A DNA stretch of 64,000 nucleotides from Rossellomorea marisflavi (GCA_003667865.1 CP033051.1:259501-323500), one strand, 5' to 3'; counted from the stretch's first letter, positions 1 through 8,678 are shown. Notes: generated from the sequence alone by a model not told the origin. Program-made: numbers and translations.

Positions 1-244
1 TAGAGAGAATAAGAATATCAGCAGAAGCTAGTGACACAAATTTTTCACCCAAGCTTGAAAAAGCTTCTCCCGAGTTTCTGAAATAGTCTATAAAACGCAC
101 TTCATCAATGATAAATATTGTAACGAGTGGAAAAATCACGGCCATAATCCATGTCATGCGTAATAGCATGTTCAACAAAAAGCCAATCCCAAAAAATAAA
201 ACTAGGAATAATAACATTGAGATTAATAATACGTGAATCGGCAT
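1..244 (-). CDS. yuiB: YuiB-like small membrane protein (C-terminus cut by window edge)
   Basis: The first 81 codons are visible and the 3' end lies outside the window. The protein opens with two hydrophobic segments (about residues 4-27 and 30-47) containing a conserved LLNMLLRM-type turn, followed by a short soluble tail. This matches the Bacillus YuiB family of putative inner-membrane proteins (about 105 aa), whose function is unknown. The start at 244 follows a GGAGGTG ribosome binding site with 8-nt spacing; an ATG at 251 is out of frame. It lies downstream of yuiA, as in B. subtilis, with its own promoter overlapped by a dyad. Confidence 0.85.
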   Translation of the reverse strand, partial: MPIHVLLISMLLFLVLFFGIGFLLNMLLRMTWIMAVIFPLVTIFIIDEVRFIDYFRNSGEAFSSLGEKFVSLASADILILS

Positions 245-263
245 CAGTCATGCACCTCCATTG

Positions 264-280
264 ACACTAAAGTTTAGTGT
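264..280. promoter_or_regulatory. Perfect dyad overlapping the yuiB -10 element
   Basis: ACACTAAA-G-TTTAGTGT is a perfect 8-1-8 inverted repeat. On the minus strand it overlaps the -10 hexamer of the predicted yuiB promoter and ends before the ribosome binding site, the classic position for a repressor operator. The regulator is unknown. Confidence 0.5.
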
Positions 281-304
281 ACTCAATTGTGTATGTATCG
301 TCAA
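276..304 (-). promoter_or_regulatory. Predicted SigA promoter of yuiB
   Basis: On the minus strand: -35 TTGACG (304-299), 17-nt spacer, -10 TACACT (281-276). The start of transcription would fall inside the adjacent dyad. Confidence 0.5.
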
Positions 305-370
305 TAAACTACGCATAATAGTAGAAGAGTTGTCACAAATTAACATAGAAAGCCTCTAAAAATCCCCAAT

Positions 371-399
371 AAAAAAGAGCTGACCAAAGGGGTCAACTC
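371..399 (-). terminator. Terminator of yuiA
   Basis: Minus strand reads GAGTTGACC, short loop, GGTCAGCTC (one G-U pair) and then six T. The stem belongs to the AGCTGACC/GGTCAGCT family that recurs in this window. Confidence 0.85.
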
Positions 400-420
400 A
401 TATTATAAACATAGTATTTT

Positions 421-543
421 TTATTTTTTTCCGCTTCCTTCACAACAAGGACAAGTTTCTGAACCACCTAAAATAAGCTGAAAATACCCTTTTCCTGAGC
501 AGTAAATACATGTATTCTTTTTTGAATCTAGGGTTGCTTTCAT
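421..543 (-). CDS. yuiA: YuiA-like small zinc-ribbon protein
   Basis: A 40-aa protein with two CxxC pairs, CIYCSGKGYF and CPCCEGSGK, each followed by a GxG turn as in DnaJ-type zinc ribbons. Sequence and position next to yuiB match the Bacillus YuiA family, whose function is unknown. The start is ATG at 543, because the GGAG site lies 9 nt upstream of it but directly abuts the alternative ATG at 552. The ribosome binding site is partly held in a strong hairpin (555-605). Confidence 0.85.
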   Translation of the reverse strand: MKATLDSKKNTCIYCSGKGYFQLILGGSETCPCCEGSGKK

Positions 544-554
544 TTGGTCCATCT

Positions 555-605
555 CCTTTTCTTAATTTTCTGATAATATAACATCATTTCAAAATTAAGA
601 AAAGG
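555..605 (-). promoter_or_regulatory. 15-bp perfect hairpin covering the yuiA ribosome binding site
   Basis: Arms 555-569 and 591-605 are perfectly complementary over 15 bp with a 21-nt loop. On the minus strand the 3' arm contains AAAAGG of the yuiA Shine-Dalgarno sequence. Any transcript starting upstream would fold this over the site. If the TATATT in the loop is a -10 element, a shorter transcript would escape it. Confidence 0.5.
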
Positions 606-690
606 GACAAAAAGAACTCTATTAGAGTAAGAAAACGGATACATTACTATTTTTCTTCACTATACACGTTTTATCTAATTGTTTTAAATA

Positions 691-1176
691 TTATAAAAAT
701 AATTTATATGTACTATATTGAAATTGATCTCCAGGGTTTATGTTTTCAATTGGTTGTAGATGTTGTATATGCTGAGGAGAACGAAGCATTTCAACAACCA
801 TTACAGAAGTCATATCGTCTTGAAGCAATTCATCTGGTGTCTTCCACTTCACATCAAATAGCTCAGATTCCTGTACTTCAATAGTTTGGCTTTCATCCTC
901 TAACGCAAGTGAAAAAATGACCATATTATCACTTATTGTATGTTTAATGACACCACTCCGAATGCCTATAACACCTGTAACTACCGCACATATTCCTGTC
1001 TCTTCCTTTACCTCTCGAACAGCTGCTTCATCAAGTGTTTCACCTTCTTGGACAAACCCAGCCGGAATTGACCACATTCCCTTTAATCCACTGTATTTCT
1101 TTTTAACTACTAGGACTTCTCCTTTTGAATTGGTTAAAAATCCTGCGACAGCAATCCATACATTCCCTCTCGCCAT
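691..1176 (-). CDS. NUDIX hydrolase
   Basis: A 161-aa single-domain Nudix protein. The complete Nudix box is visible: G40, E46, R54-E55, E58-E59, G61 fit GX5EX7REUXEEXGU, so it should hydrolyse a nucleoside diphosphate linked to another moiety using a divalent metal. The substrate cannot be read from the sequence. The start is ATG at 1176, 8 nt after AAGGGG; the upstream GTG at 1185 abuts the ribosome binding site. It has no counterpart at this position in B. subtilis as far as I recall. Confidence 0.88.
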   Translation of the reverse strand: MARGNVWIAVAGFLTNSKGEVLVVKKKYSGLKGMWSIPAGFVQEGETLDEAAVREVKEETGICAVVTGVIGIRSGVIKHTISDNMVIFSLALEDESQTIEVQESELFDVKWKTPDELLQDDMTSVMVVEMLRSPQHIQHLQPIENINPGDQFQYSTYKLFL

Positions 1177-1259
1177 CTTTAGCACCCCTTACCCTATTAT
1201 AAGCTTTATTGGCTTCATTTTCTTTCAATACCTTTTCTGTGTTATATTTTATAAAAATT

Positions 1260-1290
1260 AAAAAAGCAGAATGGGTTTTCCATTCTGCTC
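1260..1290 (-). terminator. Terminator of yumB
   Basis: Minus strand: GCAGAATGG, loop AAAAC, CCATTCTGC, then a run of T. The stem is perfect over 9 bp. Confidence 0.9.
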
Positions 1291-1312
1291 TGTAATATAT
1301 CTTTTGTTCGGT

Positions 1313-2530
1313 TTAGAAGAACTTGAATTTCCCTTTTTTGAATACGAGTGATGGTCCCCCTACCATGTATAATGCACGGTTATCTACCATTTTTTTCATA
1401 AAGGAAGCTTGAGACCCAGTAAGTTTCTTACCAAATACAAGTCCAATTGCATCGTCTTCACCTAAAGAACATACTGTTCCTTTAAGATCTGGTGTAAATT
1501 CTTCTAATTCTTCTTTACCATGTAGAAGTGCTACAATGTTGCTAGCACATGTTTCACCTTGTTGCATCGCAATTTGAGCCGTTGGTGGGTATGGACGGTT
1601 AATTTCTTCGTTAATCATTAGAGATGAATCCCCAACGACGAAAATGTTATTGTGTCCTGGTGCTCTTAAGTCTTTTTCAACTTTTACACGGGCACGCATG
1701 TTTTCAATTCCAGCTTTTTCAATGATTGAGCTTCCACGTACTCCAGCAGCCCAAACAATTGTACCAGCTTTAATTTCTTCTACTTCATCTTCACCTTTAG
1801 CAATAAGAACACCTGTCTCATTTGCTTCTTTAATCGGTGTACCTAAATGGAATTCTACTCCACGTTGCTCAAGCTTCGCTCTTGCATATTTTACAAGTTC
1901 AGGATCGAATCCTGGTAAAATCATTGGTGAAGCCTCTACACATACAAGGCGCACTTTTTGGCGATCGATATCATATTCATGACAAAGCTCAGGAATACGG
2001 TTACCAAGCTCTCCTAGGAACTCAATACCTGTGAATCCTGCACCACCAACAACAATTGAAAGACGCTCATCTTTTTTCTCTTCTTCGTTCTTGTACGTTG
2101 CAAATTGATATTCAATATGCTCACGAATTTGACGAGCAGAGTTCACATTTGAGATTGTAAATGCATATTCTTTAAGTCCTTGGATTCCGAATGTTTCAGA
2201 TTCTCCACCTAAAGCAAATACAAGATAGTCGTATTCTACTTCACCTTGATCCGTGATGACTTTCTTTGCGTCTGTTTTGATATCTTCAACAGTTGCTTGT
2301 AAGAAGTCTACTTTGCTACGATTGATAACATCACTAATGCTATAGCGAACTCGATCATGATGAAGAGTTCCTGCAGATGCCTCATGTAACCATGTCGTTT
2401 CATAATGGTAATCATTTTTGTTAATTAACGTGATATCTGCATCATTTACAGATAACTGCTTTTGAAGACGTGTTACCGTCATTAGTCCTCCATAACCTGC
2501 ACCTAGTACAACAATCTTTGGCTTTCTCAA
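1313..2530 (-). CDS. yumB: NADH dehydrogenase-like flavoprotein YumB (type II NDH family)
   Basis: A 405-aa pyridine nucleotide-disulfide oxidoreductase, probably a peripheral membrane enzyme that passes electrons from NADH to quinone. The N-terminal FAD site is VVLGAGYGG (residues 7-15), the NADH-binding Rossmann motif is VVGGAGFTG near residue 161, and the second FAD contact is FVVGDSS near 300. Length and sequence match B. subtilis YumB (406 aa). The start is TTG at 2530, 11 nt after AAGGTGG. It is divergent from yumC, with a Rex-like operator between them. Physiological quinone reduction is inferred from the family. Confidence 0.9.
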   Translation of the reverse strand: MRKPKIVVLGAGYGGLMTVTRLQKQLSVNDADITLINKNDYHYETTWLHEASAGTLHHDRVRYSISDVINRSKVDFLQATVEDIKTDAKKVITDQGEVEYDYLVFALGGESETFGIQGLKEYAFTISNVNSARQIREHIEYQFATYKNEEEKKDERLSIVVGGAGFTGIEFLGELGNRIPELCHEYDIDRQKVRLVCVEASPMILPGFDPELVKYARAKLEQRGVEFHLGTPIKEANETGVLIAKGEDEVEEIKAGTIVWAAGVRGSSIIEKAGIENMRARVKVEKDLRAPGHNNIFVVGDSSLMINEEINRPYPPTAQIAMQQGETCASNIVALLHGKEELEEFTPDLKGTVCSLGEDDAIGLVFGKKLTGSQASFMKKMVDNRALYMVGGPSLVFKKGKFKFF

Positions 2531-2680
2531 CTAAATCACATCCACCTTTTTTTTGTATTTACGAAGGTATATATATTTATGTTCCTCCGCATGGGCCGTT
2601 TTTATCCTTTTTACTTATTTAGAGCTACAAGTAGTAAACGGTTTAATGTATAAGTATGAGTACGAATAAAACGATAAAGT

Positions 2681-2698
2681 TTGTGACTCTTTTCACGA
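2681..2698. promoter_or_regulatory. Candidate Rex (redox repressor) operator upstream of yumB
   Basis: TTGTGACTCTTTTCACGA matches the 18-bp Rex consensus TTGTGAAnnnnTTCACAA at 12 of 14 fixed positions. It lies in the 408-bp intergenic region shared by yumB and yumC. Rex controls a type II NADH dehydrogenase in B. subtilis, so the location is meaningful. Confidence 0.5.
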
Positions 2699-2938
2699 GC
2701 TTTTTCATAAAACTGCGAAAAATGTCATAAAATCTTAACATTATGTCTACATTACATATTATTCTTTTTACATTGGTTTTTCAAGATATATATAGGAATT
2801 AACGAAACTTAAGAATATTCTAAAATATGTACAAGGAATGGCTTGACTATTCTAAATACTCAAACCTTATTTTATGAAGTATCGAACACTGTATGATAGA
2901 ATAAATTAATAAATAAGGATGATTTTGGAGGGATTTCT

Positions 2939-3934
2939 TTGAAGGAAGATTCACAAGTTTATGATATCACCGTTATTGGTGGAGGACCAACAGGTTTGTT
3001 TACTGCCTTTTATGGTGGAATGAGAAAAGCTTCGGTTAAAGTGATTGAAAGTCTACCTCAGCTAGGAGGTCAATTGGCTACACTTTATCCTGAAAAATAC
3101 ATATATGACGTTGCCGGCTTCCCTAAAATCAAAGCTCAAGACTTAGTAAACAACCTTAAAGAACAGATGAAAAAATTCGAAACAACAATTTGCTTAGAGC
3201 AAGCTGTTGAAAATGTTGAAAAGCAGGCTGATGGAGTATTTAAATTAACTACAGATAAAGAAGTACATTACTCTAAAACAATTATTATCACAGCTGGAAA
3301 TGGTGCGTTTCAACCAAGAAGGTTAGAACTAGATAATGCCCTACAATACGAAGGGAAAAACCTGCATTATTTTGTCGACAACCTTCAATACTTTAAAGAT
3401 AAGAAAGTTGTCATCTGTGGTGGTGGAGACTCTGCAGTAGACTGGGCATTAATGCTTGAACCTATTGCTGAAAAAGTTACGCTCGTGCATCGTCGCGATA
3501 AGTTTCGAGCACATGAGCATAGTGTTGAGAATCTAGAAAACTCCAAAGTAGAGCTCGTCACTCCATATGTTCCAACAGAATTGATCGGGGATGAGGAACG
3601 TATTACTCAAATGGCTTTAGAGGAAGTACGTGGAGAAAGCAAAAAGGTTCTTGATTTTGATGAGTTAATCGTAAATTTTGGATTTGTATCATCATTAGGA
3701 CCAATTAAAGATTGGGGCCTAGAGATTGAGAAGAATTCGATTGTCGTCAACTCAAAAATGGAGACGAATATTCCCGGAATCTATGCAGCAGGAGATATTA
3801 GCACATACGACGGTAAAGTGAAACTAATAGCGACAGGGTTTGGTGAAGCACCAACTGCTGTTAATAATGCAAAGGCTTATATGGACCCTGATTCTCGTGT
3901 ACAGCCGATGCACAGTACGTCCATGTTTAGCTAA
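2939..3934 (+). CDS. yumC: Ferredoxin/flavodoxin-NADP(+) reductase, TrxR-like type
   Basis: A 331-aa homodimeric-type FNR of the thioredoxin-reductase fold that lacks the CxxC redox pair. FAD-binding [10 protein letters not shown] lies at residues 12-21, NADPH-binding [14 protein letters not shown] near 160, and GIYAAGDIS near 280. It transfers electrons between NADPH and ferredoxin or flavodoxin. The start is TTG at 2939 after TTGGAGGG. It matches B. subtilis YumC, which is essential there. It is a single gene followed by a strong bidirectional terminator. Confidence 0.95.
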   Translation: MKEDSQVYDITVIGGGPTGLFTAFYGGMRKASVKVIESLPQLGGQLATLYPEKYIYDVAGFPKIKAQDLVNNLKEQMKKFETTICLEQAVENVEKQADGVFKLTTDKEVHYSKTIIITAGNGAFQPRRLELDNALQYEGKNLHYFVDNLQYFKDKKVVICGGGDSAVDWALMLEPIAEKVTLVHRRDKFRAHEHSVENLENSKVELVTPYVPTELIGDEERITQMALEEVRGESKKVLDFDELIVNFGFVSSLGPIKDWGLEIEKNSIVVNSKMETNIPGIYAAGDISTYDGKVKLIATGFGEAPTAVNNAKAYMDPDSRVQPMHSTSMFS

Positions 3935-3939
3935 AAAAA

Positions 3940-3972
3940 TAGAGGGTATCTCACTTGATGAGATACCCTCTT
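3940..3972. terminator. Bidirectional terminator between yumC and yutM
   Basis: A perfect 13-bp stem AGAGGGTATCTCA / TGAGATACCCTCT with a 5-nt loop. The T-run is better on the minus strand, so it is the stronger stop for yutM. Confidence 0.9.
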
Positions 3973-3979
3973 ACTATGC

Positions 3980-4342
3980 TTAGCAATTTTCTGGTTTACC
4001 TGTGTTTGCTGCTGTTCTGAAAGATGATCCACATCCACAGTTCGCAATGGCGTTCGGATTTTCGATTGTGAATCCGCCACCCATCATTGATTGCTTATAA
4101 TCAATTTTTGTACCTTGTAAAATAGCTGCATCATTTTTAGCTACCACAACAGAAATGCCGTGCTGTTCAAACACTTCATCTTCTTCTTGCACGTCATGCT
4201 CAAATCCCATTCCATAAGAAAGCCCGCTGCACCCTCCGCCTTTTATGGCAACACGGAGTTTTGCTCCTACTTCTTCACTTTCTTGCATCATATCTTTAAT
4301 TTGAAGAGCAGCAGCTTCTGTAAGATTTACGATATTACTCAT
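3980..4342 (-). CDS. yutM: HesB/IscA-family iron-sulfur assembly protein (YutM)
   Basis: A 120-aa A-type Fe-S carrier. The three ligand cysteines are in place: GGCSG near residue 38 and NCGCGSSF near 101-103. It is expected to receive clusters from the SUF scaffold and deliver them to apo-proteins in the cytosol. The suf operon and YutI are encoded elsewhere in this window. It is a monocistronic gene with terminators on both sides. Confidence 0.92.
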   Translation of the reverse strand: MSNIVNLTEAAALQIKDMMQESEEVGAKLRVAIKGGGCSGLSYGMGFEHDVQEEDEVFEQHGISVVVAKNDAAILQGTKIDYKQSMMGGGFTIENPNAIANCGCGSSFRTAANTGKPENC

Positions 4343-4569
4343 TTACTACACCTCAATTTTTAAACTTTTTCTATTTAGTTCTAGTATACTCCTTTCATCT
4401 TCTCCTCTCAACAAATCGGATTCAAAACAGTAAGTCCAAAAGCTACACATAAGTATTATTACCTAGTTCACTTTTTAGTTTTTCGAGATAATTATCAGAA
4501 AACTAGTTCCTTTTTCCTGAAAATCCTCTATAATAGAGATAAATACTTCTATAGGACGGAGGCAAAACC

Positions 4570-5268
4570 ATGACCGAAGTCACTCCTTTTTTCCAAAGAA
4601 ACATTACGTGCTTTCATTGTGGAAATGATTTTAAAACAACAAAGATTCGTTCCCGATTTGTAAAAATAAAAGAACATGACACAGACTTCTGCCCCGTCTA
4701 TCAATCAGACGAAATTAATCCGATTCTTTATAATGTCAATGTATGTGTGCATTGTGGATTCTCTTTTACAGATGATTTCAACCGTTATATTGTACCCGTT
4801 TTAAAAGATGAATTAGACAACAAGGTGACAAAACATTGGAAGCAACAGGATTATGGTAACGAACGTTCGTATGAAGAAGCCATTAATACGTACAAGCTCG
4901 CTGCCTACTGTGCGCAAATTAAAAAAGAGAAAAAGCTTACCATTGCTGGACTCTATTTACGAACTGCCTGGTTGTATCGAATAAAAAACCATACAGATCA
5001 AGAGCATCGATTTATGAATATGGCCGTTAACGGTTATATTGAAGCATACTTAAATGATGACTTTACCGGAACTTCCATGTCGGAAGTTAAGCTTCTTTAT
5101 TTAATTGCTGAGATTCATAGAAGATTAGGTAATTTTGACCAAGCAGTTAGCTACTTCTCTAAAGTTATTGAAAAGCAATCCACTTCTGTTGAGCCAAAGA
5201 TTATTGAGATGGCACGAGAACAGTGGTATGAGATGAGAGAAGAGTATAAGAGTATGAAGACTGTTTAG
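4570..5268 (+). CDS. DUF2225 family protein
   Basis: A 232-aa soluble protein. The N-terminal zinc-ribbon-like part has CFHCG (residues 14-18) and CVHCG (about 58-62). The C-terminal half is helical with a TPR-like repeat near residues 175-215 (LGNFDQAVSYFSKVIE). This is the DUF2225 architecture of Firmicutes; function unknown. The start is ATG at 4570 after GGACGGAGG. A TATAAT at about 4530 may be the -10 element. The gene is followed by a strong terminator. Confidence 0.85.
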   Translation: MTEVTPFFQRNITCFHCGNDFKTTKIRSRFVKIKEHDTDFCPVYQSDEINPILYNVNVCVHCGFSFTDDFNRYIVPVLKDELDNKVTKHWKQQDYGNERSYEEAINTYKLAAYCAQIKKEKKLTIAGLYLRTAWLYRIKNHTDQEHRFMNMAVNGYIEAYLNDDFTGTSMSEVKLLYLIAEIHRRLGNFDQAVSYFSKVIEKQSTSVEPKIIEMAREQWYEMREEYKSMKTV

Positions 5269-5298
5269 GATTAGTGTGATACTTGAATTAACATACAA

Positions 5299-5346
5299 AA
5301 AAACGCTTGGTTTGAGAGGATCACTCTTGACCAAGCGTTTTGTATT
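5299..5346 (+). terminator. Terminator of the DUF2225 gene (CGCTTGG family)
   Basis: AACGCTTGGTTTGAGAG, loop, CTCTTGACCAAGCGTT then T-rich DNA. The same stem core recurs at 11873-11906 and 61011-61057. Confidence 0.9.
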
Positions 5347-5404
5347 TATAGCAGCTATCGAACATTGACTGCGCGGACTTTTAATACGCAATTATTCTAA
5401 AGAT

Positions 5405-6312
5405 TTGCATGGGTTGGGGACATTTGTTCCGCTATTTTTGTAAATTACATAGTTTTGCATGAGTTAGCGGACATCTGTTCCGCTATTTCATCAAAATCGG
5501 TGGAGATCTGCCGCGTTTTTAGTGAATAACGGAATAAATGTCCGTTTTCCACCTATATTTGGGCGTTTTACCACAAATAACGGAACAAATGTCCGCTTAC
5601 TGTTCACTTGGGGATTATCCCTCTTTGTTATAGATCATTGAGCAGGCGGACATTTATTCCGTTATTTTTGTAAATTACATTGTTTTGCATGAGTTAGTGG
5701 ACATCTGTTCCGCTATTTCATCAAAATCGGTGGAGATCTGCCGCATTTCTAGTGAATAACGGAATAAATGTCCGTTTTCCACCTATATTTGGGCGTTTTA
5801 CCACAAATAAAGGAACAAATGTCCGCTTACTGTTCACTTGGGGATTATCCCTCTTTGTTATAGAACATTGAGCAGGCGGACATTTATTCCGTTATTTTTG
5901 TAAATTACATAGTTTTGCATGAGTTAGCGGACATCTGTTCCGCTATTTCATCAAAATCGGTGGAAATCAGGCGCATTTCTAGTGAATAACGGAATAAATG
6001 TCCGTTTCCCCCCTCTATTTCGGCGTTTTCTCACAAATAAAGGAACAAATGTCCGCTTAACTAACCCTTCACTTGGGGATTATCCCTCTTTGTTATAGAT
6101 CATTGAGCAGGCGGACATTTATTCCGGTATTTTTGAAAATTACATAGTTTTGCATGAGTTAGCGGACATCTGTTCCGCTATTTCATCAAAATCGGTGGAA
6201 ATCTGCCGCATTTCTAGTGAATAACGGAATAAATGTCCGTTCCCCCACTCTATTTCAGCGTTTTCTCACAAATAAAGGAACAAATGTCCGCTTAACTAAC
6301 CCTTCACTCGGG
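5405..6312. repeat. Four tandem copies of a 230-235-bp unit built on GGACATTTATTCC
   Basis: The marker GTTTTGCATGAGTTAG begins near 5451, 5681, 5911 and 6146, giving periods of 230, 230 and 235 bp. Each unit holds GGACATCTGTTCC, then two reverse copies (GGAATAAATGTCC, GGAACAAATGTCC), then forward GGACATTTATTCC. No ORF or transposase is present. Single copies of the same F-F-R-R design are at 16487, 53604 and 61105. Confidence 0.95.
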
Positions 6313-6360
6313 GCCTATACCCCTATTTATTTGAATGCCATTCATTAATGCATCAATATT

Positions 6361-6597
6361 TTAAAACATCGGATTCTCTTCCAAATATTCATAAATGTTG
6401 TCTACTAGCTCTTCAGGAGTTTCACCTGTCACAACATCTCCATTTACTAAAGCAAAATGTGATTCTGCACATTTTCCACAGTAGCTCAGACATCCATATT
6501 CTACAATATCTAAATTTGGGTCTCGTTCTAATATTTCAAGCGCCTTTTGCGCACCGCTTGCTAAATTACTAATACAAAATTCTATAATAGGTTTCAA
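6361..6597 (-). CDS. yuzB: YuzB, DUF1450 family small protein
   Basis: A 78-aa protein with the conserved [11 protein letters not shown] motif (three cysteines) and the C-terminal EENPMF typical of YuzB. The three cysteines suggest metal or Fe-S binding, but no function is established that I know of. The start is TTG at 6597, 6 nt after GAGGTG; this gives the family length, whereas the GTG at 6606 overlaps the ribosome binding site. Confidence 0.88.
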   Translation of the reverse strand: MKPIIEFCISNLASGAQKALEILERDPNLDIVEYGCLSYCGKCAESHFALVNGDVVTGETPEELVDNIYEYLEENPMF

Positions 6598-6786
6598 TCC
6601 TATCACCTCACTACTGTGATAATGCTATCGTTTTTTCCTATAACCGTCAATATCCTTGCATGATAGGAATTTGTCTAAATCAGTACAACATAACGATCTT
6701 TCTATATCCTTAGTCTCTCCTGCTTTGTTGCACTCTACCTGCCTTTTATGGGACAAAGAATATTTTCCTCAAACTGGTATAACAGA

Positions 6787-6804
6787 TTGTGAATATTTTC
6801 TCTA
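6787..6804. promoter_or_regulatory. Rex-like site upstream of yutJ
   Basis: TTGTGAATATTTTCTCTA matches the Rex consensus at 12 of 14 fixed positions. A second half site TTGTGAAA at 6812 overlaps the predicted -35 element of yutJ. Confidence 0.35.
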
Positions 6805-6811
6805 ATTTCAG

Positions 6812-6840
6812 TTGTGAAAATCTCATGACTTCGTTATACT
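6812..6840 (+). promoter_or_regulatory. Predicted promoter of yutJ
   Basis: -35 TTGTGA (6812-6817), 17-nt spacer, -10 TATACT (6835-6840). The rest of the 358-bp intergenic region is AT-rich with no other clear element apart from an imperfect cre-like dyad near 6895. Confidence 0.5.
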
Positions 6841-6955
6841 TTTAGTGTTAATATGTTCACTTTTATACAATACGTTTTCATTTATATATCATATTGAAAG
6901 TGCTTTCTAAAAACTTTACTAGGATAATATATAGGGCATAAAGGGGAATAAAAAT

Positions 6956-8023
6956 ATGAAACATTTAGTGTTGCTTGGTGGCGGCTACGGGAATATGCGT
7001 GTTCTTCTGCGTTTATTACCAAACCAGTTACCAGAAGATGTAACCATTACACTTGTTGATCGTGTGCCATATCACTGTTTAAAAACAGAATATTATGCGC
7101 TTGCAGCAGGAACCATTTCCGATTCACATGTTAGGGTTTCTTTTCCAGAACATAGTCGCTTAAACACAAAATTTGGGGAAATTACAAAAATTGATGTTAA
7201 GCAAAAGCAAGTTCACCTTAATACAGATGAGGTTATCGAATACGATGATTTAATTGTTGGTTTGGGCTGTGAAGATAAATATCATAATGTACCAGGTGCA
7301 GATGAACATACGTATAGCATTCAGTCCATTGAACGTTCACGTAAAACGTATGAATCCTTATGTAATCTTCCAGCAGGAGCTGTGGTAGGGATTGTTGGTG
7401 CTGGACTAAGTGGTATTGAATTAGCGAGTGAACTGAGAGAAAGCCGCTCAGACCTTGCTATTAAATTATTTGACCGTGGACCACGTATTTTAAGCGCATT
7501 CCCTGAAAGACTAAGCGCTTATGTGCATAGCTGGTTTGATGAAAATAATGTTGAAACGATTAATAATTCTAGTATTACTAAAGTTGAACCTAACACGATT
7601 ATCAACCGTGATGAAGCAATCCATTGTGATGCGATTGTGTGGACAGCAGGTGTTCAGCCTGTGCAAGTTGTACGGGAAATGGAAGTAGAAAAGGATAACC
7701 AAGGTAAAGTAGTTCTTACAAAGTATCATAATATTCCTGATGATGAACATGTCTATGTAGTTGGTGACTGTGCTAGCCTGCCACATGCTCCAAGTGCCCA
7801 ATTAGCAGAAGGTCAGGCAGAACAAATCGTGCAAGTGCTCCTAAAGCGTTGGAAAGATGAGCCACTTCCGGATGAACTTCCTACAATTAAGCTAAAAGGA
7901 ATCTTAGGTTCCTTAGGTAAAAAGCACGGATTTGGTCTTGTTAATGAGCGTTCTATTACGGGTCGTGTAGCTAGACTTCTAAAATCAGGTGTTCTTTGGA
8001 TGTATAAGTATCATAATGGTTGA
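6956..8023 (+). CDS. yutJ: NADH dehydrogenase-like flavoprotein YutJ
   Basis: A 355-aa FAD/NAD(P) oxidoreductase of the type II NDH family, matching B. subtilis YutJ. It opens with LLGGGYGN (FAD), has GIVGAGLSGIE near residue 145 (NADH) and YVVGDCAS near 262. It is a paralogue of yumB at 1313. Quinone is the likely acceptor by family, not shown here. The start is ATG at 6956 after AAAGGGGA. It is transcribed alone, with its own promoter and terminator. Confidence 0.88.
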   Translation: MKHLVLLGGGYGNMRVLLRLLPNQLPEDVTITLVDRVPYHCLKTEYYALAAGTISDSHVRVSFPEHSRLNTKFGEITKIDVKQKQVHLNTDEVIEYDDLIVGLGCEDKYHNVPGADEHTYSIQSIERSRKTYESLCNLPAGAVVGIVGAGLSGIELASELRESRSDLAIKLFDRGPRILSAFPERLSAYVHSWFDENNVETINNSSITKVEPNTIINRDEAIHCDAIVWTAGVQPVQVVREMEVEKDNQGKVVLTKYHNIPDDEHVYVVGDCASLPHAPSAQLAEGQAEQIVQVLLKRWKDEPLPDELPTIKLKGILGSLGKKHGFGLVNERSITGRVARLLKSGVLWMYKYHNG

Positions 8024-8108
8024 TCACTTTTAGAGGTTAAAGAGACCTCAAATATTTAAGTTTTAAACATAGATTTTATTATCAAATAAATTAACATATC
8101 TTTTGTTT

Positions 8109-8140
8109 TTGGCGGGTGTTTAACCCGCCTTTTTTATTCC
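8109..8140 (+). terminator. Terminator of yutJ
   Basis: GGCGGGT, loop GTTTA, ACCCGCC, followed by TTTTTTATT. Confidence 0.92.
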
Positions 8141-8266
8141 TTTCGTTTTCACAAGAGTTTTATAGTCGGTCATTTATTGTAAGTCATTAGGAATTTAATC
8201 TTTTAGGAAGATAGCCAAGTGGTAATTATTACTACTGCCCAATAGGAACCTAAGGAGTTCTTTACT

Positions 8267-8584
8267 TTAATCCCCTAATGCAATTATTCCTTTACCTAAC
8301 TTTAGTGCTAGATGTGAGTATTCTTTAAAAGACTTAGCAAAAAGAAGATGCATCTCATTAGTACTATGCTGAATGATGAACTCTGTGTCATCAATCAACC
8401 TCATGATAAACTCTTTATTAAGTAAGGTGACTCCATAAAGATCTATATGTATCAACTCAAGATTGTTATGTTTAAATTCTTCTCTTAAATCATCATGTAT
8501 TTCTTCTTCAAAAGGATGCCATAGTGTTACGGAGATACCTTCTATTTCATCTCTGTTATCAGCAATGAAGAAGTCTACTGCCAC
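8267..8584 (-). CDS. Hypothetical 105-aa soluble protein
   Basis: I do not recognise this protein. It is acidic, has no signal peptide or membrane segment and contains no cysteines. The N-terminal half is rich in D/E (HPFEEEIHDDLREEF) and the C-terminal half looks helical. The start is GTG at 8584 after an excellent GGGGGGA site. It is inserted between yutJ and yuzD and followed by only a weak hairpin. Coding potential rests on the good ribosome binding site and ordinary codon use. Confidence 0.6.
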   Translation of the reverse strand: MAVDFFIADNRDEIEGISVTLWHPFEEEIHDDLREEFKHNNLELIHIDLYGVTLLNKEFIMRLIDDTEFIIQHSTNEMHLLFAKSFKEYSHLALKLGKGIIALGD

Positions 8585-8644
8585 TAAAATCCCCCCATTA
8601 TGTATTAATATTTTTAACGTTCATTCTTTGCAAATTATTCTGGA

Positions 8645-8670
8645 AAGGACGAACCTATAGGTCCGTCCCT
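8645..8670 (-). terminator. Weak hairpin downstream of yuzD (GGGACGGACC family)
   Basis: Minus strand GGACGGACC, loop TATA, GGTTCGTCC with one mismatch, followed by a short T stretch. Confidence 0.5.
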
Positions 8671-8678
8671 CTTCTTCT

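Noticed and set aside
5405-6312. CRISPR-like repeats or a repetitive coding gene
   Set aside because: Units are 230 bp with mixed orientation of motifs, and all six frames are broken by stops.
6889-6910. cre site upstream of yutJ (TTGAAAGTGCTTTCTA)
   Set aside because: The central CG essential for CcpA is TG here, and the flank also deviates.
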